The position numbers and the translations under genes are program-made. A stretch of 64,000 nt of DNA from Episyrphus balteatus (lineage: Eukaryota > Arthropoda > Insecta > Diptera > Syrphidae), in NCBI RefSeq assembly GCF_945859705.1, contig NC_079136.1, positions 51,846,094-51,910,093 on the forward strand. The letters run 5' to 3'. Positions 23,099 through 34,789 of the stretch are shown in pieces (the first letter of the stretch is position 1; every line of letters begins with the position of its first letter). The notes under the pieces are model-generated. The model had not been told where the DNA came from, ran no database searches, and was given only the letters and a program-made list of their open reading frames with translations.

Positions 23099-23527
23099 TT
23101 TTAAATTTTATAATTCTAAATAAAATAAAGTTGGTGTGCCATATTGTAGTTAATATAGATCAACACATAACACCAAAATTTCAAAAGAAAAATTTGATTT
23201 TTCAAAAAAAAAAAAAAAAATTCAACATTTTTTCAAAAAAATCAAAAATGCATTTCTTCAAAATTTAATTTTTGATTCATACTAAGACTATATAAATGCT
23301 TTTGTATAAAAAAATGTAGAAACAATTTAAAAAGTCGTTTGAGAGAAATTTAGAGTTTAAAAAAAAACGGTTCTATGACAGATACCTTTAATAATGACTT
23401 TTGAGAAAATTATACTTTTTTAGGATTGGTGCATCACAGGTATCGTTAGATAAGGTTCTAAAAAAATTTATTCCATAGAATCATCTGCACAATCTAAAAA
23501 AACTGCTCATGACAAGTTTGAAGATAA

Positions 23528-24350
23528 CACAGCAACACAAAAAAATATTAAAGTTCTGACCTGGGGTTGCGACTAGGTTTTTCATATAGTTTTTGGGTCG
23601 CTGAAACTGAATCCGAAGTCTGTTTTGCTCCATCACGTCAGGTTTTCGAGATAACCTCATAAAATGTCATGAAAACAAAAAATTTATTTCTCTGATCTCG
23701 ATGTGCGAATATGTTAATTATATAGTTTTTGGGTCGCTGAATCCAGATTCGAAGTTAATTTCGCCTATCAAGTCAGGTTTCTGAGATATCTTCAAAAAAA
23801 TGTCAAAACCAAAAAAACAAAAGTTTTTATCTGGGGTTTCGACTAAGTTTTTCATATAGTTTTTGGGTCGCTGAAACCGAATCTGAAGTCTATTTTGGTG
23901 TTTCACGTCAGGTTTTTGAAATATCCTCAAAAAATGTCTAAACTAAAAAAAAAGTTCTTATCTGACATTTTTTGAGGATATCTCAAAAACCTGACGTGAT
24001 ACGGCAAAATAAAGTTCGGATTCGGTTTTAGCAACCCAAAAACAATATGAAAACCTAGACGCAACCCCAGATAAGAAATTTTGTTTTTTTCTGTTTTGAC
24101 ATTTTTTTGAGGATATCTCAGAAACCTGACGTGATAGGACAAAATTGACTTCGAATCTGGATTCAGCGATCCAAAAACTATATGATTAACATATTCGCAC
24201 ATCCAGATCAGAGAAAAAATTTTTATCTCGAAAACCTGACGTAATGGGGCAAAACGGACTCCGGATTCGGTTTCAGCGACCCAAAAACTATATGAAAAAC
24301 TTAGTCGCAACCCCAGGTCAGAACTTTTATTTTTTTTTGTGTGGCTGTGT
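23528..24350. repeat. Large foldback with three tandem modules per arm
   Basis: The two arms are inverted about a centre near 23958. Landmarks are ACCTGGGGTTGCGACTA at about 23559 mirrored near 24303-24320, and ACAGCAACACAA mirrored by TTGTGTGGCTGTGT at the far right. Each arm repeats a roughly 130-bp module containing TTTTTGGGTCGCTGAA and a CACGTCAGGTTTTTGA-type block three times. Minus-strand frames here are by-products. No transposase was found. Confidence 0.8.
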
Positions 24351-24361
24351 AATTGATCCAT

Positions 24362-24432
24362 CCGTTAAGGCTGTAGCTTCTTAAACAGAGAATTATTCGA
24401 GTCCGAGGCTCGATTCCTGTCCCATTTTTTTG
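24362..24432 (+). other. Second tRNA-like segment with B-box and T-run
   Basis: GGCTGTAGCTTC (A-box-like) and GAGGCTCGATTCCTGTCCC (B-box-like) are followed by ATTTTTTT. They lie in the same orientation as the segment at 23043, so the two bracket the foldback at 23528-24350. The stems pair poorly, so a functional tRNA is unlikely. Confidence 0.3.
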
Positions 24433-27040
24433 TTTTTATTTTAAATAAAAATTTATGTATTAAATCAATAATTTTTCTTCACAAGAAACCATAATTTAGG
24501 CTACAAACTTAAATATTGGTCTTAATTTAGAATATAATGTATAGTTCGCCTAAAAAATTCACCTAAAATTTTAAGTCTGACTAAGAAACAAGCACAAACA
24601 AATAGGTCGTTCTAAAACGACCAAAACTATCGTGTTTTGTTCTCTCTAAATTACAATAAATTGTTCAAATTTAGAAATTACAAGGTCGAATACTCTAAGC
24701 TTTATTTATTAACTAAATAATCAAATTTATTTCATTCAATTATCTTTTGAAATGTGGAAAGTTTTTGCCGTGGTACACTCACCCTTAAGCAAACCATACG
24801 CTCAATGGTAGAAGAAAACATTCGTGTACTAGTTTCGAAGGACACCAAAAGTCTATAACACATTTATTTTTTATTTTAAAAGAATTTCAAATAAAACTGC
24901 TTTCTCCAAGGGAAAACTATGTTCGGCAACTTTTTTGTACCATGTTCATTGAAATTGAAACTTTTCAGAATAGTAAAAATCCATTTTTCCAATTTCTTAT
25001 CATCAACATGAAGCAAAAACTGACTCTTCAAGTTTTGCTCTCCAAATTACCATGCTCCTTCTTACATCACTTAACGCACATTCAATCTCAATTTCAATCT
25101 GACTTAAATGTCTTTTACAGTAAAAGCAACCCGCCCTCGCACAACCATCACACTTAAATAACACGCAAATCCAATAACCCACTTATCGAACGGTAAAAAG
25201 AAATTGCCGTCAAACAAATGATATCGGAATTTCCAACCTTTGCCTGATCAAATATTTTACCCCCCAAGATTATAGCGTGTGATAAAGAATATTATTCCCT
25301 ATATAATACTGTGGTGAATCGACGACCAAGACCGACCCTCAGATTCACTCTCTCACAAAAAAAAAGTGAAGCACTAGGGTACTGGGCAATTGGGCAACCA
25401 TTTCAGTGTGCCAAAAAGGATTTTAAGTCTTTTTTTGGTCTGCATTCATGCCAGCGAAGTTTATTTTCAGTCCAAAAAGAGCGAGATTTTAAAATTTAAT
25501 ACCACGCAACTGAAACGGAGGAGGAGGATACGGCTCAGTGTTAATTTATTACGCGGAAAGATGCGCTGCGTGGCTGAGTTAATGCACTGACAGTTAATTG
25601 GTTGTTTTCGGCGTTTGGCGCATCTTTCGCGTGACTTAAAAGAACACGCTTCTTAGTAAGATGTGAATCACCTTTATTGTTGTTGTTACTTGAAATTATG
25701 ATGGTGAATTTTGGAATGAAAAGAGGCAACAATAATCTGAGTGAGTTCGGTAATAAACGGGTGCGATTTTTGGATCATACATATATACGAGTTTTATATT
25801 GGGGTGTTTTAATCGATGGGAATCTCTTGAGTTATGTAATGGATGGGCTCACAAATTTTCTCATATTTAGGTTAAGCAATTGAGGTTTTAATATCTCATC
25901 AAAAGGAATATGCTTTGAATATTTATTGGTTTATTGCAAATAAAGAATTTTGAAGGTACGAACCTGACCCAGGAAATCCTCAGTATGTCACAACGATCCG
26001 AGGCTAGTGTTAACTTAAATAAATCCTTTGTTGTCAGTATTCGGATACGCATGATATCAAAGCGAATATTGGTTCTATGTTCCAAAAAATGTTTTAATTT
26101 TTTTTTTGTTGCGTATACGCCATAGTGTTTCGAATAAATTATTCATTGATCTACTGAAATCAAAGGTACCACTTTAGTGTTACAATATTTTTCTGTTTAA
26201 TATTATTTATTTTGTTACTAATATGTTTTATACAGCACAAAATGGAGAAAATATGGGAGGATACAAAAAATAGGACTAAGAAGTGAATGGGATCAAATAA
26301 AATCAACTGGTTAGCGGTGAAGTAAAAGCTTCTTCTCACAAAAAGGAAAATTGTAGCCAATTAAAGTTAAACATTACAAATTGATAAGCAAATTTTTTTG
26401 AGAGTCGATCAAATAATGAAATTAAAGAAACTTTTCTCATTTACTATAGAAGACGCCGAAAATAATATCCTTGAATTATTGCTTATAATTTCTACATTTC
26501 ATACAAACGCAATATATCTTTCTATTTGAATGAAATGATCTAAGCAAAAGACAATTTTATCGTTATCAATAAAACATGTCAATTAAAATACAAAGTAAAG
26601 TTGCATATTGGACAAAAATGAGCATCATTACATTTACGCTGCATGCTGCTACTGGCTACACACATGATTGTCCTCATATTAAAAACAAGAATATTTTGTG
26701 CATCTCGAATGGTTATTGGTAAGTAAATTTGTCAATGTCGATGGGACATTGTATATATTTTAATTGACTTTGATGTAGGGGTTTAGATAATTTTATACAG
26801 TCTATTATAATGTGTATTTGTCTTGACATATTTATTTGACTATATTCCGAATAGTTTGTTAAAGTATTATTGACTTTTCTTTGAGAGAAAATAATTGCAA
26901 TTGCAAGATTTTTCACAAATGCAACAGAATAAATTTCAATTACATGCGACGCACTTCTTTGAATATTAGTTTTAATTGGGTTTATATGTACAAGTACGTA
27001 CATTAGGTATTTATATGCATCTTTAAATTTAATATAATTT
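24433..27040. other. Gene-free interval with one notable hairpin
   Basis: No protein gene is supported; open frames are short and unlike known proteins. One perfect-core hairpin lies at 25551-25632. The remainder is AT-rich unique-looking sequence. Confidence 0.5.
25551..25632. repeat. Hairpin with 15-16-bp stem
   Basis: ACGCGGAAAGATGCGC at 25551-25566 pairs with GCGCATCTTTCGCGT at 25617-25631 around a loop of about 50 bases. One bulged G is the only defect. The GC-rich stem stands out from its AT-rich surroundings. The loop does not continue pairing, so a microRNA precursor is not favoured. Confidence 0.6.
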
Positions 27041-28054
27041 TTTACTTGCGATATAGGTACTATATATCAAGTTATGCATTCGTACAAAAAAAAAAAGTTG
27101 AGATAACATTTTTCCATGACATTACGATGATAGACAATGCGAAAAAAGTGGGTCCCGGAAGTCCGTCTGTCCGTCTGTCTGTCAGTCTGTCAGTCTGTCT
27201 GTCTGTCTGTCTGTATAAGGAACTAGAGCCTAAACGGATGGACCGATTGACTTCAAACTTGCTATGTAGCAGTTTTTGGAGACTCTCCAGAGGGGTTTTT
27301 GGAATTAATTTTTTTGGACCAAAAATAACGGGACCTGTCATACAAAAATTTCGGAAAAGTTTAATTTCACGAAAACGGCTCCAACGATTTTGTTAAAAAA
27401 ATTCAAATAATAGTTTTTAAACAAGATCTATCTTTTGAAGAAAAATTTTTTTTTTGAAAATCATTATTAACGGTACCTGCCATAGGACCGCTTTTTTCAA
27501 ATCGGATTTTCTGCAAAACTACTTATTGTATTTCAACGAAATTTTTTATACAAAAGCATTTATACAATTTAAATATAAGCCAAAAATAAAATTTTGAAAA
27601 AAATAATTTTTGGATTTTTAAAAAAATTTTCAAAATTTTTTTTTGAAAAATCAAATTTTCGAAAACGGGACATTGAATTTTTTTGAAATTTTGTTTTTAG
27701 ATGTTGATTAGTTATTTCTACAAAATGGCATACCAGTTTTATTTTTAAACTTTTTTTTCAAAAAATTATTTATAAAAAATTAGTTTTTTAAAAAACGGCT
27801 CTAACGATTTTGAAAATTTTTTTTCTAAAAATGCACCTTAATATATCAAATACAACTGCATACTTGTTTTGTGGGGCGATTTGATTTCAGATATTGTTTT
27901 ATTTTTTTGAAAAATGAATTTTTTTTGTTTTTTTTTTTTTTTTTTGTTTTTATATACCTACATTTCAAAAGTTTCTATATAAAAAGTCTTAAATATTTAA
28001 GCAACTTGAACTCTAAGAGCAAGTTCGTGCGACCCAGTCGTGCATTTTATTTTG
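27041..28054 (+). mobile_element. DINE/mini-me-like (Helentron-type) element, copy R1
   Basis: The 5' part reads TTTACTTGCGATATAGGTAC, then a GTTGAGATAAC block and ATTACGATGATAG. A (GTCY)n microsatellite follows at 27161-27214. The interior is AT-rich, and the 3' end has a hairpin-forming GTGCGACCCAGTCGTGC followed by ATTTTATTT. The order of 5' core, GTCY microsatellite and 3' hairpin matches what is known of dipteran DINE/mini-me elements. There is no coding capacity and no inverted ends. Other copies are at 33000-33938, 38204-39820 and 42641-44544. Confidence 0.65.
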
Positions 28055-28074
28055 CAACATATATGTAACATACC

Positions 28075-29358
28075 CAGTGGCGTACACTCCCTTGGGGCAA
28101 GCGGGGCGGCGCCCCGGGCCCCCCCACCGACCCCAGGGCCCCCACTGGAAACAAGAAAAATTATAATTTTATCATAAGGCCCCAAAAATATTACTTGAAA
28201 AATCATTGCAACCACAAATAATACATTAGGGGCCCCAAAAAAGCAAAAAAACAACTTCAGGACAGGGGCCCCAAAAGCCTTTAAATAAAAAAAATTGTTT
28301 TTTAAATTAAATTACATTTGTTGATAGATTACTGAATATTACTTTAGGAGCCCCAAAAAATATGACTTCGGGGCTCCAAAAATATTATATGAAGGGTCCC
28401 AAAAAATAATTTTTCAGGAACCCCGTTAGTTGAGAGGCAATCAAATATTAATTTGGGGGCCCCAAAATCTATTACTAATGAGCCCAAAAATATTCATCAA
28501 ATTTTCTGATGGCATGACAAATATTATTTGAGGATCCTCAAAAGCTATTACTTCAGTGGTTCAAAACAATCAAATGGAAAATTTAATATCAATTCAGGGG
28601 CCCCAACATAAATACATCAGGGCCGAAAATAAAAACATTACGTTATTGGTGGCATTCCGAATATTACTTCAGAACAGAGGCACCAATACCTATTAATTCT
28701 TGGCTCCAAAAAAATTATATTATATAATTATATTATATATATTATATTTTAAGGGCCTCTAAGCACTTAATTTTGAGGCCCCAAAAATAATTTTTCAGGG
28801 GCCCCAAAAGAAATAAACTATGTTTGATGATGGAAAATCAAATGTGTACCTACATATTACTTCAGAACAGAGACCCCAAGAACTATCAAATCTAAGCTAA
28901 AAAAATTTTTATAGAAATTTGAAGTAAGTATAGCAAAGTGCATTACGAACATATTAAAACATTAAAATAAACTTAAAAATAAATAAGCCATACAAAAAAT
29001 GTATGGCGTATACGCACTTTTTTTATACAAAAAAACTTCATGAAGAATAAGCACTTTAAGAAATAAAAAGAGAATCCTTATGAAGTTAAAAGGCCCTACG
29101 ACCGTGGCTCAAAGAACCATTTTTTTGTCATGGTGAACAAATAAAAAATCATAGAAATCAATCAATCCGTTGCCCAGATATCATTAAAAAAGCTGCTCTA
29201 CTGTACGAATAAATATATTTTTTGGATAAACTGTTAAGAGCCTGATTTAAACGATTTGACTGTTATCGTTAAAGGTCAATTGGTTTGATTAATTAGTCAC
29301 CAATAGAAATACTAGTTTAAATTTTTCTATACAAAAAAATGTTACGTATACACCACAG
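28075..29358. mobile_element. Degenerate DNA element with CAGTGGCGTACAC end and GGGGCCCC-rich body
   Basis: The left end CAGTGGCGTACACTCC is followed by GGGGC/GCCCC-rich sequence. The body carries many scattered (G)GGGCCCCAAAA words, every 40-90 bases to about 28805. The proposed right end GTATACACCACAG (29346-29358) is an imperfect complement. An 8-bp duplication was not found, so the right boundary is uncertain. The termini resemble those of the hAT-like MITE at 42186-42602. Confidence 0.5.
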
Positions 29359-29906
29359 TGATCCACATTTACTTTATAAGACGCATTGAAAGTTGTTATA
29401 AAATATCCTTTGATACATACAAAATTTATTTGTATTAAAATTTGTTACGAGTATGTAATTAATAACAATATTAATACATTGACGTTTCATAAACAACATA
29501 GACAAAAAAAAAAAAAACAAATAAAAATGTAATCAATTATGTCAAAGTTAGAGTTCGATAATTACTTTCCGACTTTTTCACTGATCCACTGATCCACAAC
29601 AACAATGACTTTATTTTTTTTAACTTGTTATTCTTCATACAAATATTAGAAATCAACTTTTATAATATGAAGGGTATTTTTGTGTAAACATTATATTCAC
29701 ATCGAAATTTAGATTTAAAAACCTGGACAAGTACCTATTGGTATTTATTATCAAACAGAAGGGTTGCAGTATATCTATTTACAATATTTTAAGAGTAGTG
29801 GATCGCATTTGCGAAGAAAAGATCGTAATTTGTTCTATGCAAAAATAATTAAAATGATATTCATCAAAAGCCGGTCTCTTAATAAAACCAATTTTCTCTT
29901 TTATCG

Positions 29907-30203
29907 TTAAGTTTCTACTCTCTTGATCGTTAAGTTAATATCAAAAAAAACTACAAGTTGTGCACAATTTTGCACCACAGAGCACTGAATACTGATCTGT
30001 GCAAAAGGTTTCCACTGAATTCCCACAGTTCCATATTGAACAACCTGTGCATCGGTTGGGTTTTGCGGCTGCGAAAGAACTCTCCTCATTTTTTGATTAA
30101 AACCATTGGTCTGGTTGTGCGCGACTTCAGTTAGCAAACGATCGTACAACGGATACCTTCGAAAGGAACCCAGAGCTCCATTCAACACGGTCTCAAAGTA
30201 CAA
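29907..30203 (-). other. Coding-like open frame, identity unknown
   Basis: The frame of 98 codons starts at a TTG, with no in-frame ATG before codon 39. It reads with balanced codon use, for example LGSFRRYPLYDRLLTEVAHN and VGIQWKPFAQISIQCSVVQN. It ends in a TAA and is closed upstream by a TGA eleven codons before the TTG. It may be one exon of a spliced gene or a captured gene fragment. No family is recognised. Confidence 0.3.
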
Positions 30204-30559
30204 TCGATTTATGTTGTGAAATTTAAGTCAAGACCTTATTTTGATATGTTTCATACTATGCTACGGAAGCATTAAAAGTTTTTTGTTTCTTTTTTTTATG
30301 AAATTTTAAGTGCGAAATAAAATTGTTCACATTCACGAATGCAAAAGTGACAATTACACAATAAGTTGAGTTATATCGTTTTGTAGTTTTGTTTGACAAC
30401 CAATTTCAAGTTCAATATAAGGAAAACGAAAGCAGTTGCGGGCGCCTGCTACCAAATATAACGCAGTGAATTGAATGTTAAGTGCTTTTGTACGGCCCGT
30501 GCGCGCGCAACGGAAGCCGGACTTGATGTATGGCATAGCCATTCAGTAGTCGCCAACCT

Positions 30560-32377
30560 GTTGTTTGTTAGCATAAAAGCAAGTACTCTTATGGTGAACC
30601 GTAGTAGCTAGTATTGCAAAACGAACGTACTTATACTATCCATAAAGTGTAAAGTGGTTTGTCTGAGTGCGGGAACACTTTTTGGATAACACCAAACAAG
30701 GGCTAGACAACATAAAAGCCAGCTGCAAAAACAATTTGACAAGATACATTCGGTAAGTTTGTGTTGTTTTTTGGTGTGTTGTATTTCACTACCGCTATTT
30801 TACTTTTTTTTGGGATTGGCTAAGTGATGCTATATGGTTGTCAAATTTGCAAAGCGTGACAATTTGTTAAAAATGCAAAGCTATACGTCAAGTTCAAGTG
30901 TAAAACGTTTTGGAATTTTAAAATTTGTCTTTTGCCTTCGAGTTTCTTCGATGGGCACTTGGACAAACGACACAGAGAGTGTGACAAATGTTTTATTAAT
31001 GGGAGTTATTTTTTTGAGTATTGAGTGTGAGCTTGTGGGTGGATTTTGACAGATTGGTCTACCCTTTTGTTGTTTGTATTTATTATTTTTTTTTTTTATT
31101 ATTAATAGTGTAGACACAATCTTAGTTATCTATTTTGATATTTTAAGTTAAAGTGTTTATGGTTTTTTTTGTTAAGTTGTTTATGTGAATGTTATTTATG
31201 AGTTAAGTTGAGACTTTTTAAGAAGGTGTTTATTAATGGTGTCTTTCACTTAAAATTTAAGGTTAATGACATTATTGTATGTGGCAAGGCTTCATATGTT
31301 TTAAGTGGACTATTTATTACAATCATTTTTACGTTCTTTTTTCTTTGTAAATTATTTGATATGCATATGTGAAGGTGATCTCTGAATTGGCAAACTTATA
31401 GTGTTGCACCCATTTTTGGGAGAAGTTCAATATTCATTCAAGATTTTCGAAAAGTTTTATTTTTATTTAAATGCAAAGAGATAAAACATTTATTAATTTA
31501 AAACTCAAGGCTTCTAGTTTCTGGACCAAAAAGAATTGTTCTATTATTCTTTAATTTTTTTGTTTGGTTTTACTCTCTGTATGGTAAGGATTTGTTGAGA
31601 AATCCGCGTCTTTAAATGAAAAAGGAAAAATTGGTTAAATTAAAAAAAGTTATATAAAAATAAATAATTTATGCATTGACTTAAATAAAAGGTGAAAAAA
31701 GAGGTTTATTAACCTATAAGTTAAAACTAATATAGATGGAAAAAATATTTTTCGGATTCTTAAAAATAAATTAGTTTTTGTTTTTTCAAAAATCAATCTT
31801 TTGAAGACGAAAAAGTGATTTTATTGAAAGTTTTAATGTGTCATACTATTTTTTTTTTTTTTAACATTTTGAAAAATTCTAATTTTTTTGAAAAGCTCTA
31901 ACGATTTTTTTTTTAATTCTCTGTTGTATAAGAAATTAAATGGCAATTTTCGTTTTGATGTAATAATATAATTAAAACATTTTTAATATTTAAAAAAAAA
32001 AACTCAAATGCATAAAAATTAGAAAATAGAGTTTAGGATTTATCACAGTCTTATTTAACAAACCTCACCAGCCAGCTTAGTGCCTATTTTGGTGCTTCCA
32101 GATTATTGTATTAAAAACTACCTACATAATAATCTAAAATTGCAAAAGAAGAGACATAAAGTTAAAATAAACTCTTAAGCTTAAAAACTCTTTTTTTTTA
32201 GAGTAATAAAACATAAGATGTTAGTAGAGATATACACGAAAAATAAGCTCCAATATCTCACAATAAATGCTATAAAACAAAATGAAACGAAAAATATGTT
32301 CACAGTTAAATTTTTTTCTTGTAAAACGCTTATTCAAAGACACTAAATTTTTTCAAAAGGATTTCATCAAAATAAAA
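30560..32377. other. Gene-free interval with a possible 5' exon
   Basis: Around 30700-30751 a CATAAAAGCC TATA-like motif is followed by a strong-looking donor TTCG/GTAAGTTT. This could be a short non-coding first exon of a gene running rightwards. Without a downstream partner this is speculative. The rest to 32377 is AT-rich with no structure recognised. Confidence 0.2.
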
Positions 32378-32515
32378 AAATGGTTATAGGTAATTGGGCT
32401 GTCAAAATTTCGCACGACTTTTTTATCAACGAAGGATTGTGTGATTTGAATTTTTAAGAATTACGTTAAAAAAAAAATTAATACAATTTAAAAAAGGGTT
32501 ATTCAATTTTTTTTT

Positions 32516-32997
32516 GGGTTGAGGTCAAAATTCTGCTTTACAAAATTCTGATTTCAAAATTCTGCTTTACAAAATTCTGCTTTTCAAAATTCTGCTTTTC
32601 ATAATTCTGCTTTTCAAAATTGTGCAAAAAATTAAAAAATGGTTTGAAAAATGTTAAAAAGCGCGCGCTTTTTAATATTTTCCAAACCCTTTTTTAATTT
32701 ATTGCAGAATTCTGTAAAATCATTTCTTTGAAAATTTGTCATTTTTTAAATTCGTATTAATTTTTGTTTTATAAATGAATAAATTTGAAAATATTAAGAA
32801 AAGGATTTTAATATAAAACATTTCCGAAAATAATTAAAAATTTATTAATTTATCAAATAAAGATGAATATTCAAGAATTTGAATATGAAAAGTAATATTT
32901 TGTATCAAACAACATCGGTTCCAATTAGTTTACATATTTTATCTGAAAGAAAGTCAGTATATGGAATTAAAAAAATATTTGCGAAACTTAAATAAAA
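32516..32997. mobile_element. W element, truncated copy A
   Basis: It starts GGGTTGAGGTCAAAATTCTG, followed by several AAAATTCTGCTTT repeats, and is cut at about 32997 by the DINE-like copy. It shares its left flank with copy B, showing it arose by duplication and not by an independent insertion. Confidence 0.7.
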
Positions 32998-32999
32998 TA

Positions 33000-33938
33000 A
33001 AATGCACGACTGGGGCCGCACGTACTTGCTCTTATGATAAAAGTAGCTTTCATATCAAAGTCTTTTAAGAAAAATATTTTCAATTATTTTATATATGTAT
33101 ATTTGATTTTTTGACTATTTTTCATAAGAAATGCAAAAATATGTACATTTTTTGTATGGTATTTCTTACGCTATTAGCTATATTAAAATCACTTAAAGCA
33201 TTATGTATGTCAGATTTAGTCTAAGTAAATCGTTAGACCCGTTTTCGAGAAAATTATAATAACTTATTATTAACGATGAACGGGAAGAGCCGACATCAAG
33301 GATTAAAAAAAAAAAAATTAATATCATATTTCCATTATTCGTATTTTTTGAGAAAAACTAAAAATGCAGTTATGTTAGATTTTCATATAACATTACGTGT
33401 GTAAAATTTAATCGAAATCGTTTGAGCCATTTACGAGAAAATTGCAATAACTCATTAAGATGTACGGGAAGAGCCGACATCCGCGATAAAAAAAAAGTTA
33501 ATGTCATATTTTCACTATCCGCATTTTTTGAGAAAAACTAAAAACGCAGTTATGTTAGAACTACGTACAGCACTACGTGTGTTAAATTTAATCAAAATCG
33601 TTAGAGCCGTTTTCGATAAAATTGCAATAACTCCAAAATTTTGTATGAGAGGTATACGTTCTAAGCGAGATATTGAAAAAACAAAAAAAAAAAACAACCT
33701 TGGAAATTACGAAAAAAACATCCATACCAAATTTAAAAAAAATCCGTCCACTCGTTTAGTCTGTAGCTGCTTGTACAGATGGACGCACGGACGCACGGAC
33801 GCACCGACGCACAGACCGACGGACGTCATGACGAAACCCACTTTTTTGGGCTTCTCCATCATCGTAATGTTAGTTTTGATTAAAACCTCGAATTTTTTTT
33901 TTTACACGAAACCAATACTTGCCCTATTGAGCAAGTAA
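33000..33938 (-). mobile_element. DINE/mini-me-like element, copy R2
   Basis: Read on the minus strand, it starts TTTTTACTTGCTCAATAGGG. It has the ATTACGATGATGGAGAAG core and a GTCCGTGC-type microsatellite (33781-33827), and it ends with the CAGTCGTGCATTTTATTT terminus. Orientation is opposite to R1. Internal sequence includes two tandem copies of a segment with GTTATGTTAGA (near 33370 and 33550). Confidence 0.6.
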
Positions 33939-34075
33939 AAAATGGTTATAGGTAATTGGGCTGTCAAAATTTCGCACGACTTTTTTATCAACGAAGGATT
34001 ATGTGATTTGAATTTTTTAGGATTACGTTAAAAAAAATTAATACAATTTAAAAAAGGGTTATTAAATTTTTTTTT

Positions 34076-34779
34076 GGGTTGGGGTCAAAATTCTTTTATC
34101 AAAATTGTGCTTTCAAAATTCTGCTTTCAAAATTGTGCTTTCAAAATTCTGCTTTACAAAATTCTGCTTTCAAAATTTTGCTTTTCAAAATTCTGTTTTT
34201 CAAAATTCTGCTTTTCATAATTCTGCTTTTCAAAATTCTGCAAAAAATTAAAAAAGGGTTTGAAAAATGTTAAAAAGCCCGCACTTTTTTAATTTATTGC
34301 AGAATTCTGTAAAATCATCTCTTAGAAAATTTGTCTTTTTTAAATGCGTATTAATTTTTGTTTTATAAATGAATAAATTTGAAAATATTAAGAAAAGGTT
34401 TTTAATATAAAACATTTCCGAAAATAATTAAAAATTTATTAATTTATCAAATAAAGATGAATATTCAAAAATTTGAATATGGAAAGTAATATTTTGAATT
34501 CAAAAAATATTTGCGAAACTTAAATGAAAAAAAATTTGGAAAGTACCAATGTCGAATTACATTAATAAGGTGTATTTTTCTTTAGCCAGTGCATATGCTA
34601 TAAAAAAAAAAACAGAATTGGCAGAATTTTTTTGTTCAAATATAATGCTGGCAGAATTTTGAAAAGCAGAATTTTGAAAAACAGACTAAAAAAAAGCAGA
34701 ATTTTGAAAAACAGAATTTTCGTTAAAAAAGCAGAATTTTGAAGCCAGAATTTTGAAGCCAGAATTTTGACCCGATCCC
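34076..34779. mobile_element. W element, copy B (704 bp)
   Basis: The left end is GGGTTGGGGTCAAAATTC. The right end, complemented, is GGGATCGGGTCAAAATTCTG. Both ends carry arrays of AAAATTCTGC / GCAGAATTTT repeats in opposite orientation, so the ends can fold together. Nine T residues flank each side, consistent with a 9-bp target duplication but low in information. Confidence 0.75.
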
Positions 34780-34789
34780 TTTTTTTTTT

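Larger units (their letters stand above)
32378..34530. repeat. Direct duplication (flank plus W-element 5' part) separated by a DINE-like copy
   Basis: The sequence from 32378 (ATGGTTATAGGTAATTGGGC) to about 32997 recurs almost identically at 33940 to about 34530. This includes 138 bp of non-W flank and the first part of a W element. The copy R2 of the DINE-like family (33000-33938, opposite strand) fills the space between. The second W copy lacks about 75 bp that is present in the first. Confidence 0.75.

Noticed and set aside
23718..24361. Minus-strand frames of 70 and 144 codons
   Set aside because: They run through the foldback modules and repeat the same peptide blocks; no transposase motif.
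27072..27396. Frames over the GTCT microsatellite
   Set aside because: Ser/Val/Cys repeats from the (GTCY)n tract of a DINE-like element.
34079..34273. FKILLSKLCF-type frame, and similar at 38549-38767 and 39166-39479
   Set aside because: Direct translation of the AAAATTCTGC arrays of W elements.
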